Assembly: GCA_035646535.1 (NCBI GenBank)
Contig: DASRPD010000089.1
Coordinates: forward strand, 1 to 15,012
DNA length: 15,012 nucleotides
Direction: 5' to 3'
From: DASRPD01 sp035646535
Lineage (GTDB): Bacteria; Actinomycetota; Acidimicrobiia; IMCC26256; JANYLB01
Shown here: piece after piece, positions 7,077 through 13,158 of the stretch
How the letters are laid out: every line of letters starts with the position of its first letter
How positions within the stretch are numbered: position 1 is the stretch's first letter
The notes under the pieces: generated by a model
Told to the model about the DNA's origin: nothing
What the model saw: the letters and a program-made list of their open reading frames with translations, nothing else
Databases searched by the model: none
Made by a program: the position numbers and the translations under genes

Positions 7077-7114
7077 TAGAACACGTTCTCGTTTCACCCG
7101 ACAACCGCTCGCCG
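7077..7114 (-). promoter_or_regulatory. KstR-type operator and promoter of the acyl-CoA synthetase gene
   Basis: TAGAACACGTTCTC at 7077-7090 matches the KstR consensus TNNAACNNGTTNNA at every fixed base but the last. AGAAC and GTTCT are its inverted arms. Read on the minus strand, TTGTCG, an 18-base spacer and TCTACT form a possible -35/-10 pair, with the operator over the spacer and -10, a position suited to repression. ATG 7066 begins within about ten bases of the -10 box, so the leader is very short or absent. Confidence 0.65.
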
Positions 7115-7142
7115 GACCTGCCGGCTCGCGGCCACCGGACCG

Positions 7143-7778
7143 CTAGTCCAAGAGCAATCGGGTTGCCACCTCGAGGTCGGCCGCCACTCGTTCCGGCTGG
7201 TCCACGCCCCCGACCCAGCCGATGAGCGAGGAGAACCAGACCTGGCTCAGGATTCGAGCGACGGCGAGGTCACGCTCGGTCGGCTCGCCCGGGTGCATCG
7301 CCGAGGTGATGATGCCGTCGATCGCGAGGGTGATGCGACGGACCACGTCGGCCTCGGTCGGCCGGGCAGATCCCATTGCCCGCACCATCGCGGCCGTCGC
7401 CTCGGGCCGACGGGTCAGGGCGTGACAGGCGCGGTTGAGCACGTCGACGACCCGATCCGCGGCACTGGCACCGGCGGGTGGGTGCTCGGCCAGACGTCGT
7501 CCGAGGGCTTCCACCCCTTCCCCGTTGGCTTCGAGCAGCAGCCGCTCCTTCGAATCGAAGTAGCGGTAGACCGTGCCGAGCGCAACCCCGGCCGCGGCCG
7601 CGACGTCGCGCATCTGGACCGCTTCGAACCCGCCCTCGTCGGCGAGGCGCAGCGCGGCGTCGAGCACACGTCGACGCCGCGCGGCCTGGTTGCGTGCCAG
7701 CGCGGTCGGCTCGGCCGACCCCGCGGTCACGGCAGTGGCCCGGTCCGCGGCGGCGGCACCGATGGCGTCGCTCGACAT
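7143..7778 (-). CDS. kstR: KstR-like TetR-family repressor of steroid catabolism
   Basis: 211 aa from ATG 7778. An in-frame start at 7817 would read through the operator and is unlikely. After a variable N-terminus, the TetR DNA-binding domain spans about 31-85: QAARRRRVLDAALRLADEGG, then FEAVQMRDVAAAAGVALGTVYRYF-SKERLL. The EAVQMR--A-------GT-YRYF-SK segment and the C-terminal pattern GEPTERDLAVARILSQVWFSSLIGW--LEVATRLLL resemble M. tuberculosis KstR as I recall it. KstR is a homodimer that represses cholesterol catabolism genes and is released by a steroid acyl-CoA ligand. The presence of the KstR consensus in its own promoter and in that of the downstream synthetase gene supports the call beyond protein similarity. 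A KstR paralogue of different ligand is the main alternative. Confidence 0.85.
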   Translation of the reverse strand: MSSDAIGAAAADRATAVTAGSAEPTALARNQAARRRRVLDAALRLADEGGFEAVQMRDVAAAAGVALGTVYRYFDSKERLLLEANGEGVEALGRRLAEHPPAGASAADRVVDVLNRACHALTRRPEATAAMVRAMGSARPTEADVVRRITLAIDGIITSAMHPGEPTERDLAVARILSQVWFSSLIGWVGGVDQPERVAADLEVATRLLLD

Positions 7779-7786
7779 CACAGAAG

Positions 7787-7817
7787 TAGAACACGTTCCG
7801 TTTTCACGGGCAACCAT
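7787..7817 (-). promoter_or_regulatory. KstR-type operator and promoter of the kstR-like gene
   Basis: TAGAACACGTTCCG at 7787-7800 is the second KstR-type site. On the minus strand TTGCCC, a 17-base spacer and TCTACT resemble a promoter, followed after six bases by ATG 7778. About 35 bp of this promoter match the synthetase promoter (GTGAAA-CG-GAACGTGTTCTACTT shared with small gaps). The site lies in the 116-base gap to the MBL gene and could influence that gene too. An inverted repeat CGGGCA-N4-TGCCCG (7807-7822) lies alongside. Confidence 0.65.
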
Positions 7818-7881
7818 GCCCGCCTGCCTGACGCCGGCTGGACAGGAGACCGACGCACCATGGCGATGCTCGAGGGGCTTC

Positions 7882-7887
7882 TAGGGT
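7882..7887 (+). promoter_or_regulatory. Candidate -10 box TAGGGT, leaderless start of the MBL gene
   Basis: TAGGGT is followed after seven bases by ATG 7895. This favours ATG 7895 over the in-frame GTG at 7886, which would lie inside the box. No Shine-Dalgarno or clear -35 is seen. Confidence 0.5.
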
Positions 7888-7894
7888 GAGCTCC

Positions 7895-9196
7895 ATGACC
7901 CAGGAGCTGCTGAGCATCGCCGACGACCTCTGGACGGGTGCCATTCCGCTCGAGGAACATCATCCTTTCAACCAGTTCGGCGAGCTCGCGACCTTCGATG
8001 ACGACGTCGCGTTCGTCGCGTCGTTCGCCAACGTCGCCGCCATCGGCACCGACGACGGACTGGTGCTCATCGACACCGGCAGTCCCTTCCTCGCTCCCAC
8101 TGCACACGAGGCGCTTCGCCGCTGGACCGATCGCCAGCTCCACACCGCGGTGTTCACCCACGGGCACATCGACCACTGCTTCGGCGTCGAGCTGTACGAA
8201 GCCGACGCCGCGGCCGCGGGCGCCACCGCGCCGCGCGTGATCGCCCACGAGGCCATCGGCGCCCGCTTCGATCGCTACCGGGCAACTGCCGGTTACAACG
8301 AGATCATCAACCAACGGCAGTTCCAGAGCCCGGATCTGCGCTGGCCGGTCGACTACCGCTACCCGGACGAGACCTTCTCCGACAAGCTCCACCTCGACGT
8401 CGGCGGCACGCGCATCGAGCTCCACCACGCGCGCGGCGAGACCGACGACCACGTCTGGGCCTGGGTCTCCGACCGCAAGGTGCTCTGCGCCGGCGACCTC
8501 TTCATCTGGGCCTCGCCGAACTGCGGCAATCCCCAGAAGGTCCAGCGCTACCCACTCGAGTGGGCGGTCGCGGCACGCGAGATGGCCGGACTCGGCGCGG
8601 AGATACTGCTACCGGGTCACGGCCTACCGATCGTCGGAGTCGAGCGTGTCCGTACGGCGCTGAGCGACGTCGCCGCGTTCCTCGAGACACTCCACGACCA
8701 GACCGTGGCGATGATGAACGCGGGTGCCCGACTCGACGAGATCGTCAACTCGGTCGAGTACCCCGAAGAGCTCCTCGCGAAGCCGTACCTCCAGGCCGTG
8801 TACGACGAACCCGAGTTCGTGGTCCGCAACATCTGGCGCCTGTACGGCGGCTGGTACGACGGCAATCCCGCCCGTCTGAAGCCGCCCGCGGACGCGAGCC
8901 TCGCGGCCGAGGTCGCGGCGCTGGCCGGAGGTCCAGAACGGCTCGCGGAACGGGCCGCCACGCTGGCGGCTGAGGGCGATCTGCGCCTGGCCGGTCAGCT
9001 CGCGGAGTGGGCCACGCAGGCCGAGCCGGAGCTGCCGGCGGCGCACGAGGTGCGAGTGTCGGTCAACCGCGCCCGGAAGCTTGCCGAAGCGTCCACCATG
9101 TCCAAAGGGGTATTCGGCTGGGCGGCAAGCGAGTCGGCCCGGAGCACGAGCGGGCGCGCTCGTGAGGGCGCGAGCGAGGACGACTCCTCACCCTAG
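7895..9196 (+). CDS. MBL-fold metallohydrolase with alkyl-sulfatase-type dimerisation region
   Basis: 433 aa from ATG 7895, preferred because TAGGGT lies seven bases upstream. The metallo-beta-lactamase fold is clear: VLIDTGS (58-63), THGHIDH (88-94), HARGETDDH (178-186), CAGDLFIW (198-205) and LPGHG (239-243). The binuclear zinc ligands would be His89, His91, Asp93, His94, His186, Asp201 and His242. RNIWRLYGGWYDGNPARLKPP (311-331) resembles the dimerisation domain of SdsA1/BDS1-type alkyl sulfatases. As I recall them, those sulfatases use Glu where this protein has His186 and Asp201, so sulfatase activity is uncertain. No signal peptide, so probably cytosolic. The last 20 or so residues are Ser/Ala/Arg-rich and look disordered. 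It diverges from the kstR-like gene; a link to steroid or sulfo-lipid breakdown is inference. Confidence 0.88.
   Translation: MTQELLSIADDLWTGAIPLEEHHPFNQFGELATFDDDVAFVASFANVAAIGTDDGLVLIDTGSPFLAPTAHEALRRWTDRQLHTAVFTHGHIDHCFGVELYEADAAAAGATAPRVIAHEAIGARFDRYRATAGYNEIINQRQFQSPDLRWPVDYRYPDETFSDKLHLDVGGTRIELHHARGETDDHVWAWVSDRKVLCAGDLFIWASPNCGNPQKVQRYPLEWAVAAREMAGLGAEILLPGHGLPIVGVERVRTALSDVAAFLETLHDQTVAMMNAGARLDEIVNSVEYPEELLAKPYLQAVYDEPEFVVRNIWRLYGGWYDGNPARLKPPADASLAAEVAALAGGPERLAERAATLAAEGDLRLAGQLAEWATQAEPELPAAHEVRVSVNRARKLAEASTMSKGVFGWAASESARSTSGRAREGASEDDSSP
9145..9164. repeat. Perfect inverted repeat inside the 3' end of the MBL gene
   Basis: CACGAGCG and CGCTCGTG pair perfectly around the four-base loop GGCG, 30 bases before the stop codon. 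It could act as a terminator or attenuator ahead of the cassette promoter. Confidence 0.4.
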
Positions 9197-9197
9197 G

Positions 9198-9203
9198 TAG
9201 AAT
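9198..9203 (+). promoter_or_regulatory. Candidate -10 box TAGAAT of the DPA cassette
   Basis: TAGAAT begins two bases after the MBL stop and would start transcription near 9210, giving a leader of about 40 bases to ATG 9251 or 110 to ATG 9320. No -35 match was found at 16-18 bases. The leader carries a two-codon reading frame ATGGCGTAG at 9222-9230. Confidence 0.35.
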
Positions 9204-9250
9204 CGGCACCTTTCCCCCACCATGGCGTAGACGATCGGAACGACCGAGGA

Positions 9251-10228
9251 ATGGCCGAGGGAGCCCCGCACGGGATCGAAACGACCGCCGACGCGCGCTC
9301 GGACTCGACACTCGATCGCATGACGACATCGCCGGCACCTGCTCGAAGCGCGGGTGCGTGGCTTCGAGGCTTCGTGCGCGAAGCCCGCCCCAGACAATGG
9401 GTCAAGAACCTGCTCGTCGCCGCAGCACCGGGTGCCGCGGGCGTTCTGACCCACGGTGAGGCTCTGCGCGACACCTGCATCGCCTTCGTCGCGTTCTGCC
9501 TGGCCGCGAGCGGCACGTACTTCTTGAACGACGCGCTCGACGTCGAGGCCGATCGGTCGCACCCGAAGAAGCGCCTCCGCCCGATCGCCGCGGGCACGAT
9601 CTCGGTCAACGCGGGGAAGGTCTCCGCCGGACTGCTCATCGCCGCCGGGGTCGGGGTCGGGTTCGCAACGGGCTCGTGGCAGCTCCCGCTCGTCACCTTG
9701 ATCTACGTGACCGCCACGACGAGCTACTCGATCTGGTTCAAGCACGTCCCGGTCGTCGACATCACGTTGCTCGCCTCCGGGTTCGTGCTGCGCGCGATCG
9801 CCGGTGCGGTCGCGACCAACGTTCCCATCTCGAACTGGTTCTTCATCGTCACCGCATTCGGTTCACTCTTCATGGTCGCCGGGAAGCGCCACGCGGAGTT
9901 CGAGGAGATGGGCGACACACGCGCCGATTTTCGGGCAACGTTCGGCGAGTACTCGATCGCGTACCTCAACTACGTGCGCTCGGTCGCGTCGGGCGTGACC
10001 CTCATCGCCTACTGCCTCTGGGCGTTCGAGAAGACCGGCGTCCAGGGCGGGCCACCGTGGTACCAGCTCTCGATCATCCCGTTCGTGCTCGCGCTGCTGC
10101 GCTACGCGCTGGTCGTCGAGTCGGGCGGTGGTGGCGCACCGGAGGAGGTCGTGCTGGCCGACCGGCCCCTCCAGGCAATGATCTTCGGCTGGATCGTCGT
10201 CTTCGGCATCGCGATCTACCGTGGCTGA
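9251..10228 (+). CDS. ubiA: Decaprenyl-phosphate phosphoribosyltransferase (DPPR synthase, UbiA superfamily)
   Basis: 325 aa from ATG 9251. ATG 9320 would give 302 aa, the length I recall for M. tuberculosis Rv3806c, with the same distance to the RPRQWVKN block, so it may be the true start; neither has a well-spaced Shine-Dalgarno. The integral membrane prenyltransferase fold shows RPRQWVKNLLV, the Asp-rich NDALDVEADRSHPKKRLRPIAAG region (93-115), FVLRAIAGAVATNVPISNWF, GSLFMVAGKRHAEF, LWAFEKTG and DRPLQAMIFGW, all matching the DPPR synthase branch rather than quinone UbiA. The enzyme transfers phosphoribose from PRPP to polyprenyl phosphate at the inner face of the membrane, the first committed step to DPA. 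Its stop overlaps or abuts the start of dprE1, so they are co-translated. Confidence 0.92.
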   Translation: MAEGAPHGIETTADARSDSTLDRMTTSPAPARSAGAWLRGFVREARPRQWVKNLLVAAAPGAAGVLTHGEALRDTCIAFVAFCLAASGTYFLNDALDVEADRSHPKKRLRPIAAGTISVNAGKVSAGLLIAAGVGVGFATGSWQLPLVTLIYVTATTSYSIWFKHVPVVDITLLASGFVLRAIAGAVATNVPISNWFFIVTAFGSLFMVAGKRHAEFEEMGDTRADFRATFGEYSIAYLNYVRSVASGVTLIAYCLWAFEKTGVQGGPPWYQLSIIPFVLALLRYALVVESGGGGAPEEVVLADRPLQAMIFGWIVVFGIAIYRG

Positions 10229-11642
10229 CATGAGCCGAGACGTCGGCAACGACGACACGAACGATGACGACCGAGCTGAGTCCGCCGGCGACGAGCTCAC
10301 CGAAGAGCTGCTGACCGGTTGGTGTCGAACCGCCCCCAGCCTGGCCCACGTCGGCCGCCCGACCGATCCCGGCGCGGTCAAGCGCCTCCTCGACAGCGCG
10401 TCCGATCGCGGGGTCATCGCCCGCGGCCTCGGACGCAGCTACGGCGACCCCGCGCAGAACGGCGGCGGGACCGTGGTCGACACCACCCGGATGTCCGGGC
10501 TGCGCGCGCTCGACCTCGAGCGGGGCATCGCGACCGCGTGGGCGGGAACGAGCATCGACGAGCTGCTCCGCTGGCTCGTCCCGCTCGGTTGGTTCGTCCC
10601 GGTCAGCCCGGGCACCCGGTTCGTCACGGTCGGCGGCGCGATCGGCTCCGACATCCACGGCAAGGGCCATCACCGCGACGGCACGTGGGGCGCGCACGTC
10701 CACGCGATGACGATCCAGCTTGCGGGAGGTGAGATCCGTACCCTCACCCCGACCGACACTCCCGACGAGTTCTGGGCGACCGTCGGGGGGATGGGCCTGA
10801 CCGGCATCGTCCTCGACGCGACGTTTGATCTCATCCCCGTGGAGACGGCACTCATGGCCGTCCACACCGAACGGGCGAACAACCTCGGGGACCTGATGGC
10901 GGCGATGACCGAGGGGGATGATCGGTACCGATACTCCGTCGCGTGGATCGACTGCCTCGCTCGGGGGGCATCGCTCGGGCGCGGCGTGCTCGGGCGCGGC
11001 GACCACGCTCGGCTCGACGATCTCCCGGTCAAACAGCGAGCCGATCCCCTCGCCTACCGGGCGGACGTCCGACTCTCGGCGCCGCCGTGGATGCCGAACG
11101 GCCTCGTCAACCCGCTCACGATCCGGGCGTTCAACGAGGTGTGGTTCCGCAAGGCGCCGGTGTCGCACCACGGCCTGGAGACGATTCCGGCGTTTTGGCA
11201 TCCCCTCGACGGCGTCGCGGGTTGGAATCGCATGTACGGATCGCGCGGCTTCCTCCAATACCAGTTCCAGGTTCCGTTCACGGCGGGTGAGACCGTTCGC
11301 GTCGCGCTCCAGCACCTCAGCTCGGCCGGAACGGCATCGTTCCTCGCGGTGCTGAAGTGCTTCGGCCCGTCGAACCCGGCACCGTTGTCGTTCCCGAGCG
11401 AAGGCTGGACGCTCGCGCTCGACATCCCGGTCGGCAATCCCGAGCTGCCGCGACTGCTCGACCGCCTCGACGACCTCGTCGTCGAGGCCGGAGGCTCCGT
11501 CTACCTCGCCAAGGACTCGCGCCTTCGCCCGGCACTGCTCGCGGCCATGTACCCGCGACTCGACGAATGGCGCGCAGTGCGCGAGCAGATGGACCCGTCT
11601 CGGATCATGCGCTCCGACCTCTCCCGCCGACTCGGCCTGTAG
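10221..11642 (+). CDS. dprE1: Decaprenylphosphoryl-beta-D-ribose 2'-oxidase DprE1
   Basis: 473 aa from GTG 10221 (8-base overlap with ubiA), or 470 from ATG 10230 one base after its stop. An acidic tail (residues 5-30) precedes the FAD-binding PCMH domain: RGLGRSYGDPAQNGGG (68-83), PGTRFVTVGGAIGSDIHGKGHH (130-151), WATVGGMGLTGI (185-196). The substrate domain has PNGLVNPLTI, FWHPLDGVAGWNRMYGSRGFLQYQF, LKCFGPSNPAPLSFP and YLAKDSR. Lys379 and Lys431 correspond to M. tuberculosis Lys367 and Lys418. The enzyme oxidises decaprenylphosphoryl ribose at C2' with FAD; with DprE2 it inverts ribose to arabinose. The benzothiazinone-target Cys387 segment GWNICVD reads GWTLALD here, so the cysteine is Ala399 (codon 11415-11417), and Tyr314 appears to be Trp326. 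Numbering is from memory of the M. tuberculosis protein. Confidence 0.95.
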   Translation: MADMSRDVGNDDTNDDDRAESAGDELTEELLTGWCRTAPSLAHVGRPTDPGAVKRLLDSASDRGVIARGLGRSYGDPAQNGGGTVVDTTRMSGLRALDLERGIATAWAGTSIDELLRWLVPLGWFVPVSPGTRFVTVGGAIGSDIHGKGHHRDGTWGAHVHAMTIQLAGGEIRTLTPTDTPDEFWATVGGMGLTGIVLDATFDLIPVETALMAVHTERANNLGDLMAAMTEGDDRYRYSVAWIDCLARGASLGRGVLGRGDHARLDDLPVKQRADPLAYRADVRLSAPPWMPNGLVNPLTIRAFNEVWFRKAPVSHHGLETIPAFWHPLDGVAGWNRMYGSRGFLQYQFQVPFTAGETVRVALQHLSSAGTASFLAVLKCFGPSNPAPLSFPSEGWTLALDIPVGNPELPRLLDRLDDLVVEAGGSVYLAKDSRLRPALLAAMYPRLDEWRAVREQMDPSRIMRSDLSRRLGL

Positions 11643-11676
11643 CCCGACCAATGTCCCGACCCGAGGTGCTGTCTCC

Positions 11677-12438
11677 ATGAACGATGCGTTCGGATCGGTC
11701 CAGTCGGTGCTCGTGCTCGGCGGCACCAGCGACATCGCCCGCGCCACGGTCCGCAAGCTGGTAGGTGAGCGCTGTCGGACGGTGATCCTCGCCGGACGAG
11801 ACGTCACCGCGCTCGAGACCGCAGCCGAAGAGGCCCGCCAAGCCGGGGCCACGACCGTGGATGTCGTCGAGTTCGACGCGGCGCGTACCGACACCCACGA
11901 GACCTTCGTCGCCGACGTGTTCGCACGCCCCGATGACATCGACGTCGTGCTCCTCGCCTTCGGCCTCCTCGGCGATCAAGAGCTCGCCGAGCAAGACGCT
12001 CGGGAAGCCATCCGCGTCGGCCAGGTCAACTACGTCGGCGCCATGTCGGTGAGTCTCCCGGTCGCAAGCCGGCTCCGCGATCAGGGCCACGGCACGCTCG
12101 TCGTGCTGTCGTCGGTCGCCGGTGAGCGGGCCCGACGCGCGAACTTCGTGTACGGATCGTCCAAAGCCGGCCTCGACGCGTTCGCCCAGGGACTCGCCGA
12201 CAGCCTCGTCGGATCCGGCGCCCGAGTGCTCGTCGTTCGCCCGGGCTTCGTCGCGACGAAGATGACCGAGGGGATGGACCCGGCACCACTGTCGACGACG
12301 CCCGAAGCCGTCGCCGACGCGATCGTGCGCGGCCTCGGCTCGCACGCGACGACGATCTGGGTGCCCGGCCTGTTGCGGTACGTGATGTCGGTCCTGCGCC
12401 ACGTCCCCCGGGCGATCTTCCGCCGCCTGCCGGTCTGA
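11677..12438 (+). CDS. dprE2: Decaprenylphosphoryl-2-keto-ribose reductase DprE2 (SDR)
   Basis: 253 aa; the M. tuberculosis protein is 254. GAGGTG eight bases before ATG 11677 is a good Shine-Dalgarno. It is a short-chain dehydrogenase with VLVLGGTSDIA (11-21) for NAD(P)H binding, AFGLLGD (94-100), catalytic Ser (VLSSVAGE, 143-150) and VYGSSKAG with Tyr159 and Lys163. The ERARRANFVYGS-KAGLD block and the C-terminal LRYVMSVLRHVPRAIFRRLPV are nearly those of DprE2 as I recall it. It reduces the 2'-keto intermediate made by DprE1 to decaprenylphosphoryl arabinose, the donor for arabinan synthesis. It follows dprE1 by 34 bases and is followed after one base by the HAD gene, so the four genes form one operon. 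Confidence 0.95.
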   Translation: MNDAFGSVQSVLVLGGTSDIARATVRKLVGERCRTVILAGRDVTALETAAEEARQAGATTVDVVEFDAARTDTHETFVADVFARPDDIDVVLLAFGLLGDQELAEQDAREAIRVGQVNYVGAMSVSLPVASRLRDQGHGTLVVLSSVAGERARRANFVYGSSKAGLDAFAQGLADSLVGSGARVLVVRPGFVATKMTEGMDPAPLSTTPEAVADAIVRGLGSHATTIWVPGLLRYVMSVLRHVPRAIFRRLPV

Positions 12439-12439
12439 A

Positions 12440-13090
12440 GTGGCGGAGGGACCCTCGACCGCCGACGCACCGGGTGAGCCGTTCGTCCTCGCGGCGTTCG
12501 ACTTCGACGGCACGATCAGTCACCGCGATTCATTGCTGCCTTTCCTGGTCGCCGTGCGCGGGCGGACCGCCGTCGCGGGCGCGCTCGTGCGCATCTCGCC
12601 ACAACTCGCGGCGATGGCGATCGGGCATGGCGACCGCGATGCGGCCAAGGAACGACTCGTCGCCGCGCTGCTCACCGGGCACTCGGCCGAGGAGATCGAC
12701 GCGGCGGGCCGGCGCCACGCGGACGAGCTCGGCGATCGCCTCCGACCCGCGACACTCGAGCGCGTGCGCTGGCATCGGGACAAGGGCCACCGCCTCGTCA
12801 TGATCTCGGCATCACCCGCGGTGTACCTCGAACCCCTCGCGGCCGACCTCGGCTTCGACGCGGTCCTCGCCACCGGACTCGAGGCCGACGACACCGGACG
12901 CCTCACCGGACGGCTGTCCGGGGCCAACGTGCGCGGACCCGAGAAGGTCGCGCGCCTCGACGCGTGGCTGGGCGAGCGCCGCCCGACCGAGCTGTGGGCC
13001 TACGGCGACAGCGAAGGCGACCGGGAGCTCCTCGCCGCCGCCGACCACGCGTTTCGCGTCGAACGCTCGGGCGCGATCCGACGCACGTAG
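12440..13090 (+). CDS. HAD-superfamily IB phosphatase; candidate DPPR 5'-phosphatase
   Basis: 216 aa from GTG 12440, one base after the dprE2 stop; coupled translation is likely. HAD motifs are complete: FDFDGTI (Asp21 nucleophile, Asp23 acid/base), MISASP (motif II Ser123), GPEKVARL (motif III Lys169) and YGDSEGDREL (Asp190, Asp194). The helical cap between motifs I and II is that of the phosphoserine-phosphatase-like IB subfamily. In M. tuberculosis the 5'-phosphate of decaprenylphosphoryl phosphoribose is attributed to Rv3807c, a PAP2-type enzyme; no such gene is seen here. Position at the end of ubiA-dprE1-dprE2 makes this HAD protein the natural candidate for that step. Family assignment is firm; the substrate is inferred from context only. 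Confidence 0.88.
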   Translation: MAEGPSTADAPGEPFVLAAFDFDGTISHRDSLLPFLVAVRGRTAVAGALVRISPQLAAMAIGHGDRDAAKERLVAALLTGHSAEEIDAAGRRHADELGDRLRPATLERVRWHRDKGHRLVMISASPAVYLEPLAADLGFDAVLATGLEADDTGRLTGRLSGANVRGPEKVARLDAWLGERRPTELWAYGDSEGDRELLAAADHAFRVERSGAIRRT

Positions 13091-13100
13091 CGAGAGCAGG

Positions 13101-13137
13101 CCGGTCGACCGGGGCGTCGGTGAACCACCGGCCCCCC
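13101..13137. terminator. Candidate terminator between convergent genes
   Basis: The 68-base gap after the HAD gene holds a 12-bp palindrome CCGGTCGACCGG (13101-13112) and a hairpin at 13111-13137. The hairpin has four G-C pairs, one mismatch, a G-C pair, a G-T wobble, then a 5-bp stem CGGTG/CACCG with loop AAC. It would serve both converging genes. Confidence 0.4.
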
Positions 13138-13158
13138 ATGACTCGACCGACACGCGGT

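Noticed and set aside
7779..7817. Longer start for the kstR-like protein
   Set aside because: The extension would be encoded by the operator and predicted promoter, and has no TetR-family counterpart.
10074..11939. 621-aa minus-strand open frame
   Set aside because: Antisense to ubiA, dprE1 and dprE2, with random-looking Arg/Asp/Val-rich sequence and no family features.
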